A stretch of 36,172 bases of DNA from positions 1 through 36,172 of the forward strand of contig VGPG01000005.1 in assembly GCA_016875555.1 (NCBI GenBank), read 5' to 3'. This stretch comes from Chloroflexota bacterium. GTDB taxonomy: Bacteria; Chloroflexota; Chloroflexia; Chloroflexales; Roseiflexaceae. Shown one piece after another: positions 16,089 through 24,512 of this stretch. The notes beneath the pieces were generated by a model, which saw only the letters and a list, made by a program, of their open reading frames with translations, did not search any database and was not told where the DNA came from. Each line of letters begins with the position of its first letter. Position 1 is the stretch's first letter. The translations under genes and the position numbers were made by a program.

Positions 16089-16754
16089 TTAATCCTCTCG
16101 TACAAGGAGATCAATGGGGATGTTGAGGTCAGCAAGTGTCACGCCGGGAGCAAGTTGTTTGATGCGAAAACGCCCATCACCTGGCACAAAAATGCCCATA
16201 TCGGTTACGACGGTATGGACGCAGTGCATGCCGGTCAGCGGCAGCGTACATCGCGCCTTGAGTTTGGCATCACCGGATTTAGTGAAATGTGTCATGACCA
16301 CGACAACGTGTCGTGCGCCGTGTACGAGATCCATGGCCCCACCCATGCCGGTGATTTTTTGGCCGGGTACAATCCAGTTGGCCAGACTGCCATCAGCATC
16401 GACTTCCATGCCACCCAAAATGCAAAAATCAATGTGTCCACCACGAATCATGCCAAAACTCAGGGCACTGTCAAAGAAGCTTGCACCTGCCCGAATGCTA
16501 ATCGTCTCTTTGCCGGCGTTAATCAGGGTTGCAGAGGCCGTGTCTGGGGTAGGGCGTCCAGCCACACCAAGCACACCATTCTCGGATTGAATGAAGATGT
16601 CGAGGGGCTCCTCATCCGGCAACAACCGTTGACGTTGGTCCAACACATCGAGGATGGCTGTGGGCAAGCCAATACCGAGATTCACACTGCATCCAGGATG
16701 AAACATGTCGATGATGTGGCTGAGCATCTCTTCTTTGTTCCAGGGAGTCATCAT
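16089..16754 (-). CDS. 3-oxoacid CoA-transferase subunit B
   Basis: The 221-residue beta subunit carries the catalytic Glu58 in the SENG motif (IFIQSENGVLG), which forms the glutamyl-CoA intermediate. Further family motifs are VNLGIGLPT and GGHIDFCILGGMEVD...GSLANW. With subunit A it moves CoA from a donor such as succinyl-CoA or acetyl-CoA onto a 3-keto acid. Its ATG overlaps the subunit A stop as ATGA, the classic coupling of this pair. It resembles YodR of Bacillus subtilis in context, since an aminotransferase gene comes two genes upstream as in yodT-yodS-yodR. The acid substrate is not determined. Confidence 0.94.
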   Translation of the reverse strand: MMTPWNKEEMLSHIIDMFHPGCSVNLGIGLPTAILDVLDQRQRLLPDEEPLDIFIQSENGVLGVAGRPTPDTASATLINAGKETISIRAGASFFDSALSFGMIRGGHIDFCILGGMEVDADGSLANWIVPGQKITGMGGAMDLVHGARHVVVVMTHFTKSGDAKLKARCTLPLTGMHCVHTVVTDMGIFVPGDGRFRIKQLAPGVTLADLNIPIDLLVRED

Positions 16755-17476
16755 GGTGTTATCCCCTGCACTTTGAGAATTTCAATCTCGTTCCGGTAAT
16801 GACTGCCCTGGTAGATGCGTTGCACAAAAATCCCTGGTAGATGCACATCTTCGGCAGGAATGGCGCCGAGTGGGACTAATTCTTCGACCTCGACGATGGT
16901 GGTGCGGGCGGCCATTGCCATGAGTGGCGAGAAGTTTCGCGCTGCCTCTTGGAACCACACGTTGCCGTAGGTGTCGCCACGTTGGGCCTTGATGATGGCA
17001 ACATCTGCTTCGAGTGGCAACTCGAGGACACACGGTTTATCGAACATGCGCACTTCTTTGCCTTCGGCGACCACAGTGCCCACACCGGTAGGCGTGTAGA
17101 AGGCACGAATGCCGAGCCCAGCTGCGCGAATGCGCTCGCTAAACGTCCCTTGAGGTACGAGTTCGACGGTGATTTCACCCTGTAAGATTTGCTGTTCGAG
17201 ATCCGGGTTACCGCCGACATAGGTACAGATAGCATGTCGTATTTGTCGGCGTTGCAAGAGTTTGGCTAGTCCGCGACCCGAATTGCCGACATTGTTCGAG
17301 ATGACGGTGAGATTATCAATGGGCATGGTTGCAAGCGCATCAATACTGTTTTCGGGGATACCACACAAGCCAAATCCACCACTCATCAGGCGTATTCCCG
17401 AGGTCAAATCGGCGAGTGCGGCAGTGGCTGACGAATAGACTTTGCTTGGAGCGCGCCGTGGTGTTGCGTGTTGCAT
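16751..17476 (-). CDS. 3-oxoacid CoA-transferase subunit A
   Basis: The 241-residue alpha subunit has the glycine-rich CoA-binding motif MSGGFGLCGIPE near residues 31-42 and NNVGNSGRGLAKLL. It ends with the typical PLGAIPAEDVHLPGIFVQRI. It partners the following subunit B. The ATG at 17476 follows directly on the TAG of the aminotransferase gene with no spacer, and GAGGA inside that gene serves as ribosome-binding site, so expression is coupled. The order aminotransferase, subunit A, subunit B matches yodT-yodS-yodR of Bacillus, which acts on beta-lysine-derived keto acids; the same substrate here is only a hypothesis. Confidence 0.94.
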   Translation of the reverse strand: MQHATPRRAPSKVYSSATAALADLTSGIRLMSGGFGLCGIPENSIDALATMPIDNLTVISNNVGNSGRGLAKLLQRRQIRHAICTYVGGNPDLEQQILQGEITVELVPQGTFSERIRAAGLGIRAFYTPTGVGTVVAEGKEVRMFDKPCVLELPLEADVAIIKAQRGDTYGNVWFQEAARNFSPLMAMAARTTIVEVEELVPLGAIPAEDVHLPGIFVQRIYQGSHYRNEIEILKVQGITP

Positions 17477-18658
17477 CTACAGATCCTCATCCAAAAGCGT
17501 CGTGAAGCGACGCATGATATTGTCACATTCACCAACGGTGATGGTCAGCGGTGGTGCTAATACGACGGTGTGGCCTTTGATGGCGAGATGGACACCGTGG
17601 CGAATTCCATCCTCCCAGGTAATCGGTGCAGGTGGGATGAGGTCAATGGCTGCCATCATACCAATGTGACGTGTTTGGTGCACGCGTGGATGGGTGTTGA
17701 GGGTGGCAATCGCAGCGCCAAAGTAGTGACTGATCTGGGTCAGGTGGTGTTGAAATGTGGTATTTGTCAGGATGTCAAGCACCGCATCACATGCTGCCAA
17801 TCCGAGCGGATGTGCATAGGCAGTGAGCCCTGCGGAGAGCACGCGTGTGTCATACCAGGCGGCGACGTGTTCACTCACCCATACTGCACCAAAGGGAATG
17901 TATCCGCCACTTATTGCTTTGGCCATGCAAATAAAATCAGGACGCACGTCGTAGTGGTGAATGCCAAACATGGCACCCGTCCGACCGAATCCACAACTGA
18001 CCTCGTCAACAATCAGCAATATGCCGAATTCTTTGCACATCGCAGCAATGCGTTGCCACCAGCCATGGGGTGGAATGATGACGCCGTTCATCCCGGAGAT
18101 GGTTTCAAGACAGATGGCGGCAATCGTGTGTGGGTCGGCGGCCATGATGATGTCGCGCGTGGCGGTGCAATCAGGGTCGTCAGCAGGTTCGGGGATGCGG
18201 ATGGTCTCCGATTGTACGCCGAAATGATCTTGACCGCGCCAGTCGCCGGTCACTGACATGGCGCCCATGCTCGCACCGTGATAGCTCCGACTGCGTGCCA
18301 CGACGCGTGTCCGACCGGTGACTTGCCGGGCCATCTTGAGCGCATTCTCGATAGCTTCGGCACCTGATACAGTATAGAAGATGCGCCCTGGACCACATCC
18401 GACTAGCTCACAAAGACGCTGGCTGACGCGATGTTTGAGCGGATGGTCGTGTTTGGGGTAGGCCACAGGCATCACGCTGAGCTGATGCTGTATGGCATGG
18501 ATAATCGGCGTTGCACTGTACCCAAACGATGCTTGGAAGTTGCACGATATGGCGTCAATCAGCGTGGCACCATTGGCAAGTGAAATCATGTGACCTTCGC
18601 CGCCGGTGATGTCAAGGGCTGGTGTCTGTTGATGTGCCCATGTGCGAAAAAATTGCAT
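17477..18658 (-). CDS. Class III PLP-dependent aminotransferase (omega-amino or beta-amino acid type)
   Basis: The 393-residue enzyme has the fold-type I signatures: GAEAIENALKMAR (about 99-111), YHGASMGAMSVTGDW, the cofactor Asp218 in IVDEVSCGFGRTG and the Schiff-base Lys247 in MAKAISGG. The N-terminus FFRTWAHQ...TGGEG is like taurine and beta-amino acid transaminases. It transfers an amino group from a terminal or beta amine to a keto acid, which would give the 3-keto acid for the CoA-transferase next door. I use the ATG at 18658, with GAGGGTG just upstream; the frame is open to 18808 but lacks a better site. It is somewhat short for the family (about 430), with the tail compact. Confidence 0.9.
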   Translation of the reverse strand: MQFFRTWAHQQTPALDITGGEGHMISLANGATLIDAISCNFQASFGYSATPIIHAIQHQLSVMPVAYPKHDHPLKHRVSQRLCELVGCGPGRIFYTVSGAEAIENALKMARQVTGRTRVVARSRSYHGASMGAMSVTGDWRGQDHFGVQSETIRIPEPADDPDCTATRDIIMAADPHTIAAICLETISGMNGVIIPPHGWWQRIAAMCKEFGILLIVDEVSCGFGRTGAMFGIHHYDVRPDFICMAKAISGGYIPFGAVWVSEHVAAWYDTRVLSAGLTAYAHPLGLAACDAVLDILTNTTFQHHLTQISHYFGAAIATLNTHPRVHQTRHIGMMAAIDLIPPAPITWEDGIRHGVHLAIKGHTVVLAPPLTITVGECDNIMRRFTTLLDEDL

Positions 18659-18749
18659 TTGCACCCTCGTGTCATGCTGATGTGGTTGTGTGATTGTGTG
18701 GTCGTCGCAGACGATGCTGGGGTTTCCGAGTACGCATCGAGTCACCGCC

Positions 18750-18755
18750 ATTATA
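18750..18755 (-). promoter_or_regulatory. Possible -10 box for the aminotransferase operon
   Basis: A perfect TATAAT lies on the minus strand (18755-18750) about 90 bases upstream of the aminotransferase ATG. No convincing -35 is seen, so support is limited to the -10 and its position just after the hairpin that ends the upstream gene. Confidence 0.35.
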
Positions 18756-18782
18756 GTATGAATTAGCGATACGAACGATGCA

Positions 18783-18822
18783 CACGACCCATCGCTGTGC
18801 ACCATCACAGCAATGGGTCGTG
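18783..18822 (-). terminator. 17-bp hairpin after the GH29 gene
   Basis: Arms 18783-18799 and 18806-18822 pair around a 6-base loop. On the minus-strand RNA all 17 positions pair, one as a G-U wobble; on the plus strand that position is an A-C mismatch. This asymmetry suggests that it works on minus-strand transcripts, 27 bp after the fucosidase stop. No U-tract follows. Confidence 0.7.
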
Positions 18823-18848
18823 CTCACAAACGGCGTGTGCGGACCGAG

Positions 18849-20237
18849 TTATTGCGTCACTGGTGTGATGCGGAGTGTGTACGCAGCGGCATCACCGAGG
18901 TTGTTGGGTAATTGCACCGCAATGCCGTCGCCGACGCGCTCCCATGCAAGTGCACCATCATGACCGAGGAGTGTGATGATGCTCTGATCACGAATAGGCA
19001 TATCGGGGATGACGGTACGCCCTGCTGGGACGCCGAGCAAGGTGGCATACAGTGTGTGATCACGTTGCGTAAAGCGGATGCTGATGCCGGTATCGCTGGT
19101 GCCCTCAGCATGCGTCCATGGTGTGCTTCCGTAGATGGCTTCACCGTTGACATCCAACCATGCACCGAGGGCGAGGAGTCGTTCGGCTTGTTCGGCCGGG
19201 ATAGACCCATCGCCACGTGGCCCAACGTTAATCAGCAAATTGCCGTTTTTGCTGACAATGTCGACGAACGAACGAATCAGCTCAACCGGCGACAGCATGT
19301 CTTTGACTGACTCGTTCCGGTTGTAACCGAACGAAAAGCCGAGCCCACGACACGATTCCCACTTATCCGGTTGAATCGTATCAAAGACGGCATATTCGGG
19401 AGTGCGGTAGTCGGAATGGGCCGGTTTGGGCAACATGCCCTGACTAATCTGGGCGATTTGATCGGGACCTGCCTGCGTAAAGCGATCGTTGATGACGCCC
19501 TCAGGGACGGTGTTGTAGTAATCGGCGAAGAGTGCACCGAGATTGGATCCTACCGGATAGCCGATGTCGTTCCACATACACGCAGGGCGATAACGGTTGG
19601 TTAGTTCGCGCCAGTGTGCATCGGCGTATTTGACGTATTCTGGGCTTTGGGGCACAGCCACAAACAAATCGCTGATGTCGGCGATGACATGTTCATTGAA
19701 CGTCCAATCAAGCCCGCCTGAGTAGTACAGCCCCATGGTTAATCCCTTGGTGCGTACTGCATCCGTCAAATCACCGACGAGGTCGCGCGTGGCGTGATAG
19801 TTGGGGATGAACGGATTGGGTTGCTCACTCGGCCACAGTAAGAATCCATCATGATGCTTGGTTGTGAGTACCACGTATTTGGCGCCGGCCTTGGCAAACA
19901 AATCCGCCCACTCCGCAGGATTCCAAGTGGCGAGCGCCGCATTAAAATCGTGGGCGAAGTCGGCATACGCCTTGTCGTCGAAGTGCTCGTTGTGGTACTC
20001 GGCAGTAACACTCCCTGGGACGCGTAACGAGTTCATGTACCACTCTGCATACGGGTTGCGTTGGAACCATGCGCTCCACCCGTGCTCGGCAATCACATCG
20101 TGTAATGGCCCGGTGGTTGGTGCCCATCCAGGAACCGAATAAAGCCCCCAGTGAATGAAAATACCCAACTTCGCATTGTGGAACCACTGTGGTACCTGAT
20201 GCTGTTGTACGGCCTGAATCGTCGGATCAAACTTCAT
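18849..20237 (-). CDS. Alpha-L-fucosidase, GH29
   Basis: The 462-residue glycoside hydrolase removes terminal alpha-L-fucose with retention of configuration. Family features include WFHNAKLGIFIHWGLYSVPGWAP near the start, AKYVVLTTKHHDGFLLWPS, and the nucleophile Asp224 in WNDIGYP. SKNGNLLINVGPRGDGSIP comes near the end of the barrel, followed by a C-terminal beta domain. No signal peptide is present, so it acts inside the cell on imported oligosaccharides. I use the ATG at 20237, which has AAGGAG 9 bases upstream; the longer frame to 20261 lacks one. It is the last gene of the fucoside operon, 28 bp after the GH151 gene. Confidence 0.95.
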   Translation of the reverse strand: MKFDPTIQAVQQHQVPQWFHNAKLGIFIHWGLYSVPGWAPTTGPLHDVIAEHGWSAWFQRNPYAEWYMNSLRVPGSVTAEYHNEHFDDKAYADFAHDFNAALATWNPAEWADLFAKAGAKYVVLTTKHHDGFLLWPSEQPNPFIPNYHATRDLVGDLTDAVRTKGLTMGLYYSGGLDWTFNEHVIADISDLFVAVPQSPEYVKYADAHWRELTNRYRPACMWNDIGYPVGSNLGALFADYYNTVPEGVINDRFTQAGPDQIAQISQGMLPKPAHSDYRTPEYAVFDTIQPDKWESCRGLGFSFGYNRNESVKDMLSPVELIRSFVDIVSKNGNLLINVGPRGDGSIPAEQAERLLALGAWLDVNGEAIYGSTPWTHAEGTSDTGISIRFTQRDHTLYATLLGVPAGRTVIPDMPIRDQSIITLLGHDGALAWERVGDGIAVQLPNNLGDAAAYTLRITPVTQ

Positions 20238-20265
20238 CGTCGTAAACTCCTTGTGTGGCATGTAT

Positions 20266-22317
20266 CTAGGCTATTTCAAGAACCACAATCGCGCCATAGG
20301 TGATTGTGGGGATGGTGACGTGCCATGCGCCCGTACTCCCCGTGAGTGCGAGTGCCTCACCGCTCGGCGCAAGATAGGCGCGCCGTATGGGCTCGTGGAG
20401 TCCCACAGTCACGCTGATGGTGTGCAGTGGAATCGGGTCTTCGAGGTATTCCATATGTGGCGTGGCTCGGCGATTCGGTGAAAAATTCACCACATGTACC
20501 ATGTACCGTGCCGGATGCGCAGCATCTGCCGCCTGGTAGGTCAGACTGATCTCACTGCTCAGTGGCGCATTGCTCCGCACAAGACGTTGTGGCAATAACG
20601 TCTGCAACACCTGACGCATCACCTCACGGTAGACCCAATAACCACATTTGAAGTAACTACTAAACACGGGGAACGCAAATGCTGCCATGTGCTGATTGGC
20701 CGTTATTGCCGTGTATTCACTCACACGGTCAAACGGTGATTGTGCATGACTCGTGTAGTGTTGCGCATTTCGCTGAAAGAGTGGCTCGCCCACACGTGCC
20801 AAGGCGTGCCCACCTCGCCATTGTGCCGTGCCGTAGTACAAGGCATATTCATAGGCCGGAATATCAACAAAATGCGCTTGATCAAGACAAAGAAACGCCG
20901 GTGCGAATGGCGACTCGCCGGCGTATGTGATGCCTAATCCATCGTACCAACACTGATCGTGCGCACTGCGCAAGGCATGATGACTTGCCACCACCACACC
21001 CCCGTTGGCCATGTATTGCTTGAGTTGATGTGCTAATGCCGGCTCAACGGTCAGCCCGTCGGGCAAGATAACCATGCGGTACCGATTGAGCGTCTCGCCG
21101 CCCTCGATGATGTCAAACTGCACCTGCAGTTCGGTGAGGAGTTTGACCGCTCCGTAGACGGCTCCTTCGCGCTCATTGCGGCCATCACCAATCACCATCC
21201 GATCGCCGATGTCGGTGAGTGCAGTGTCGCTTACCACAATTGCCGCCTCGGTCACTGGGGCTGCGCGCTGCAACCAGGGCTCTATTGCCTTGATATAGCC
21301 GTACCCAATACTAATTGTTTGGTAGACGGCCGGGTCAAGCCGTCCATGTGGAGGTGCTTGATCGCCAATTGATATTTGTGCGCCATGCGCCACAATCCCT
21401 GGGAGCTCGCTGAGGAGCTGATTCGGGTGCTTGAGTCCACCAAAGTCTGCCCACGAACGATGGAACCGCCCAGTCATGCCGACCACACTCTGCCCAAACG
21501 TACGCGCATAGCGCACATTGGTCGGGTAGTAGAGGTAGCCCCAGCCACCTGTTGGCAGTGCTTCAATGTCCACGTTATCGAGCCCCACGATGCGCTCACC
21601 AAGGCCAATACACGTCTGATTGTTCTGGTCTACCTGGTAATCTGGGCGTATGCGGTGGGCCAGCTCGTGGCATCGGCGCATGAATGAGGTGAGGAGCTGT
21701 TGTTTGTGCTGTCGTTGGTTGGTGACATCAAGTGGATCGAGTCCTGCCGCATGGAAGTGCGCCAAGCAACGCGGACAGAAGCATTCGCCACCAATCGGGA
21801 ACGGCATGTCGTACCAGGGCCCGTCAAGGTCGTATTTGGTCAAAAACTCGTGCGTGTGGGTGAGTACCTGTTGCACAAAGTCCTCATTACTCAGACAGAG
21901 GGCTGTCCAGCTAGGTGTTTCGTTGAATTTGGGCAAATAGGTCGTGCGGTCGCGCTTCCAAACCAACCATTCAGGATGGCGTTCGGCCAGATAGTTATCC
22001 CAGGTAACGCAGTAGTAGGCGTATACCTTGATGTTCCGTGCACGACACGCGGCGATTTGGGCGCCCATTAAATCAAAGTCAAGCCCTGGGTGCAAGGGAC
22101 CACTGGCGGTCGGATAGTAGAAGTACCCGTGCATGTCCTTGGCGAAGACGACAATCGCATCTACGTTGCCGGCCAGCAACGTGTCGCCGAACTCGTCCGC
22201 ATCAAAGCGGTCGCCAATACGTGGAACATGCTGAGAATTATGAAAGTCGAGGTGAATTTTGCGAAAACGGCGTGGCGGCTGATTCAAAAAGGCCGGGTCA
22301 ATCCATGGGTGTTGCAT
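20266..22317 (-). CDS. GH151-like alpha-L-fucosidase (GHL6 plus beta-galactosidase trimerisation-like domain)
   Basis: The 683-residue protein has a TIM-barrel domain of the hypothetical glycoside hydrolase GHL6 type: FRKIHLDFHNSQHVPRIGDRFD at the start and DGPWYDMPFPIGGECFCPRC near residues 166-184, with D170 and a Cys cluster. A glutaminase-like trimerisation domain follows (YRMVILPDGLTVEPALAHQLKQYMANGG), then a beta domain. GH151, a family with described alpha-L-fucosidases, has this architecture. No signal peptide is seen. The ATG at 22317 has AAAGGAG 8 bases upstream. Between the signal-less binding protein and the GH29 gene, it would add a second, structurally unrelated fucosidase with different linkage preference. 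Confidence 0.8.
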   Translation of the reverse strand: MQHPWIDPAFLNQPPRRFRKIHLDFHNSQHVPRIGDRFDADEFGDTLLAGNVDAIVVFAKDMHGYFYYPTASGPLHPGLDFDLMGAQIAACRARNIKVYAYYCVTWDNYLAERHPEWLVWKRDRTTYLPKFNETPSWTALCLSNEDFVQQVLTHTHEFLTKYDLDGPWYDMPFPIGGECFCPRCLAHFHAAGLDPLDVTNQRQHKQQLLTSFMRRCHELAHRIRPDYQVDQNNQTCIGLGERIVGLDNVDIEALPTGGWGYLYYPTNVRYARTFGQSVVGMTGRFHRSWADFGGLKHPNQLLSELPGIVAHGAQISIGDQAPPHGRLDPAVYQTISIGYGYIKAIEPWLQRAAPVTEAAIVVSDTALTDIGDRMVIGDGRNEREGAVYGAVKLLTELQVQFDIIEGGETLNRYRMVILPDGLTVEPALAHQLKQYMANGGVVVASHHALRSAHDQCWYDGLGITYAGESPFAPAFLCLDQAHFVDIPAYEYALYYGTAQWRGGHALARVGEPLFQRNAQHYTSHAQSPFDRVSEYTAITANQHMAAFAFPVFSSYFKCGYWVYREVMRQVLQTLLPQRLVRSNAPLSSEISLTYQAADAAHPARYMVHVVNFSPNRRATPHMEYLEDPIPLHTISVTVGLHEPIRRAYLAPSGEALALTGSTGAWHVTIPTITYGAIVVLEIA

Positions 22318-22342
22318 GACCGACTCCTTTGTCGTAGTCGAG

Positions 22343-23575
22343 TTATGTGTGGAGAATGCGTTGACACTCGTTGGCCGCATCATTGAGTGCCTGGCGTACG
22401 GATTTTTGTCCGCTGACAGCGGCCCAGGTCATCCGACTAAAGACTTCATTGAGGGCCGGATATTCGGGGAGTGCGGGGAGTGTGTCAATACCCGTGTGCA
22501 CCTGTTCCATGACTTCGTAGTATTGGAATTGCGCCTGGATTTCTGGATCGTTCCAGGTCGATTTACGCACACCACTCCCGCCGGAGATGGAGGTGATTTT
22601 GTCCATGGCAGGAGAGGCCGTCTCGCGCAGGAATGCATAGGCGAGGTCGGGGTGTTTGCTGCCCGCACATATGCCGAGCACCCAGTAGACGTTGAGACTG
22701 GCATGACGCCCACTTACGTTATCGCCGCGTGGGATGGTCGTGCAGCGCGTTTTGTTGATGATTTTGCTGGGTGGGAGCTGTGCCACCGACATAAAGCCGG
22801 CCCAGTTGAGCATCATGGCGCCCTCACCTGCGGCATAGGCAACTCCGGCTGCTACGCTGTCATACGTGCAGGCCTTGGGTGAGGTGATTGCCATGCTGGT
22901 CAACGAGTCGACATAAAATTGCAGGGCATCCACGCCAATTTCATTGTTGAAGGCTGGATTCAACTGTGCATCAAAGAGCGTGCCACCGCGACTCCAGAGA
23001 TGAATGAAAAAGTCGTAGACGTTGTTGTGCCCATCATTCAGTCCGGCGATGACTGCGCCATACAGCCCATGGTCTGGTCGTGTGAAAAACTGCGCCACCT
23101 CGTGGAACTCGTTCCATGTCTGAGGCACCCGCAATGGCCGACCGTAGCGCTGACTGAACAGCTGTTGTTCTGCTGGATTCTCAAATAAATCGGCGCGGTA
23201 GTGGAACATCTCGGGGCCGTCGTGATACGGCAAGCCGTAGATGCTCCCATCGTGGTCACGTTGGAGTTGCAACAACGAGTCACTCCAGCCATGCGGCCAA
23301 TCAGCCGGTGGGTGTGCGTGTACGTAGTGATTGAGCGCGCGCAATCCGTTGCGACGCTGTAAATCGGGTAACCAGTCGGTCAAGACGAGCATGATGTCGT
23401 AGTCGCCACTGTGTACACCGCCATGTTCAACCATCTCGGCGTATAACTCCTCGGGGCCGGCATGGCTACTGACAAACGTTACATCCGGATGGAGTTGTTG
23501 AAAGTGTGCCATTTGGGCGTTGAGGGCGCGCTCAAAGCCGTCAAACGATCGGTATTTGATTGAAAGTGTCGTCAT
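22343..23575 (-). CDS. Family 1 solute-binding protein fold without a signal peptide
   Basis: The 410-residue protein has the layout of sugar-binding proteins of ABC transporters: FQQLHPDVTFV near the start, YDIMLVLTDWLP, YGLPYHDGPEMFHYRADLF and WNEFHEVAQFF in the first lobe, and GEGAMMLNWAGF and KHPDLAYAFLRE in the second. Yet it starts MTTLSIKYRSFDGFERAL, with no signal peptide, lipobox or twin-arginine motif, and the GGAGAG site fixes the ATG at 23575. It lies 39 bp after the second permease and 25 bp before GH151. The operon already has an exported binding protein at 25555-27012. It may bind a sugar inside the cell as sensor, chaperone or enzyme partner. Confidence 0.85.
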   Translation of the reverse strand: MTTLSIKYRSFDGFERALNAQMAHFQQLHPDVTFVSSHAGPEELYAEMVEHGGVHSGDYDIMLVLTDWLPDLQRRNGLRALNHYVHAHPPADWPHGWSDSLLQLQRDHDGSIYGLPYHDGPEMFHYRADLFENPAEQQLFSQRYGRPLRVPQTWNEFHEVAQFFTRPDHGLYGAVIAGLNDGHNNVYDFFIHLWSRGGTLFDAQLNPAFNNEIGVDALQFYVDSLTSMAITSPKACTYDSVAAGVAYAAGEGAMMLNWAGFMSVAQLPPSKIINKTRCTTIPRGDNVSGRHASLNVYWVLGICAGSKHPDLAYAFLRETASPAMDKITSISGGSGVRKSTWNDPEIQAQFQYYEVMEQVHTGIDTLPALPEYPALNEVFSRMTWAAVSGQKSVRQALNDAANECQRILHT

Positions 23576-23614
23576 GATGATCTCTCCACAGCGTAGGATT
23601 AACAACGTGCCAGA

Positions 23615-24493
23615 CTAGCGACCGCCCATACCCGTCAACGAGACACCTTGGACAAATAATTTTTGTGAGAAGAAGAAGACGAGCAACACGGGAATTAGCG
23701 TGATAATTGATACCGCCATCAACAAGTTGAATTGCGTGAAATTCTGGCCGCGGAATAAGTTCAATCCGAGTGCGAGTGTATAAAGCTCGGTTGAGCGCAG
23801 GTAGATGAGCGGATCGAGCAAATTACTCCAGTTGCCGATGAAGGCAAAGATGGCCACGCTAGCCAACGCGGGTTGCGACAATGGGATAATGACCTGGGTC
23901 AAGATTTGCCAGTTGTTGGCGCCATCAATACGGGCAGCATTATCCAAATCGAGTGGAATGCCCATAAAAAATTGGCGCAACAAGAAGATAAAGAAGGCAT
24001 AGCCGAACCATGCCGGCAAGACGAGTGGCCAGAGCGTGTTGGTCATGCCAAACCAGCTGAACATCAAGAAGCGCGGGATAATCGTTACCTCACGCGGAAT
24101 CATCAAGGTGGCCAAGAGCAACAAAAAGAGAATGTCGCGCCCACGACCTTTGAGCCGTGCAAAGCCGTATGCAACCAATGAACATGAAATCAGATTGCCG
24201 ATCACGTTTGAAAATGTGACGATTAATGAGTTGTTCAAAAACGTGTCAAATGGGAGGACATTCCACCCTTTGATGTAGTTTTGCCACTCAAAACTATTTG
24301 GGAAGAAGCTTGGTGGGTAGGTAAAGACATCTTGTGACTGCTTAAGCGATGTTGAGACCATCCACATGAACGGCAAGACGAAACTAATTGATAGCGTGAT
24401 AAGCAGGAAGTAGATAATTACCTTCCACAGAATTGCTCGATTGCGCAGTCCGAGCAATGATTTTTGTAGACGAACCGCTGATGATGTGCTCAT
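23615..24493 (-). CDS. Carbohydrate ABC transporter permease, MalG type
   Basis: The 292-residue inner-membrane protein has about six transmembrane helices. The cytoplasmic EAA loop that contacts the ATPase is at about residues 185-205, reading LDNAARIDGANNWQILTQVIIPLSQPAL. An N-terminal helix (about 25-45) ends in SFVLPFMWMVSTSLK, typical of MalG-like permeases. It starts 19 bp after the first permease stop. The pair forms the channel of a sugar importer; the neighbouring fucosidases point to fucosylated oligosaccharides. No ATP-binding subunit is encoded in the window, so a shared MsmX/UgpC-type ATPase elsewhere is expected. Confidence 0.94.
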   Translation of the reverse strand: MSTSSAVRLQKSLLGLRNRAILWKVIIYFLLITLSISFVLPFMWMVSTSLKQSQDVFTYPPSFFPNSFEWQNYIKGWNVLPFDTFLNNSLIVTFSNVIGNLISCSLVAYGFARLKGRGRDILFLLLLATLMIPREVTIIPRFLMFSWFGMTNTLWPLVLPAWFGYAFFIFLLRQFFMGIPLDLDNAARIDGANNWQILTQVIIPLSQPALASVAIFAFIGNWSNLLDPLIYLRSTELYTLALGLNLFRGQNFTQFNLLMAVSIITLIPVLLVFFFSQKLFVQGVSLTGMGGR

Positions 24494-24512
24494 AATGGTG
24501 CACCTTTGTTGG

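Noticed and set aside
16083-16799. A 238-codon plus-strand frame across the CoA-transferase genes
   Set aside because: It is a shadow of CoA-transferase subunit B, whose catalytic Glu motif and tight coupling to its neighbours are convincing.
17570-18256. A 228-codon plus-strand frame opposite the aminotransferase
   Set aside because: It is antisense to a full PLP enzyme with Asp and Lys in place, and has no recognisable domain.
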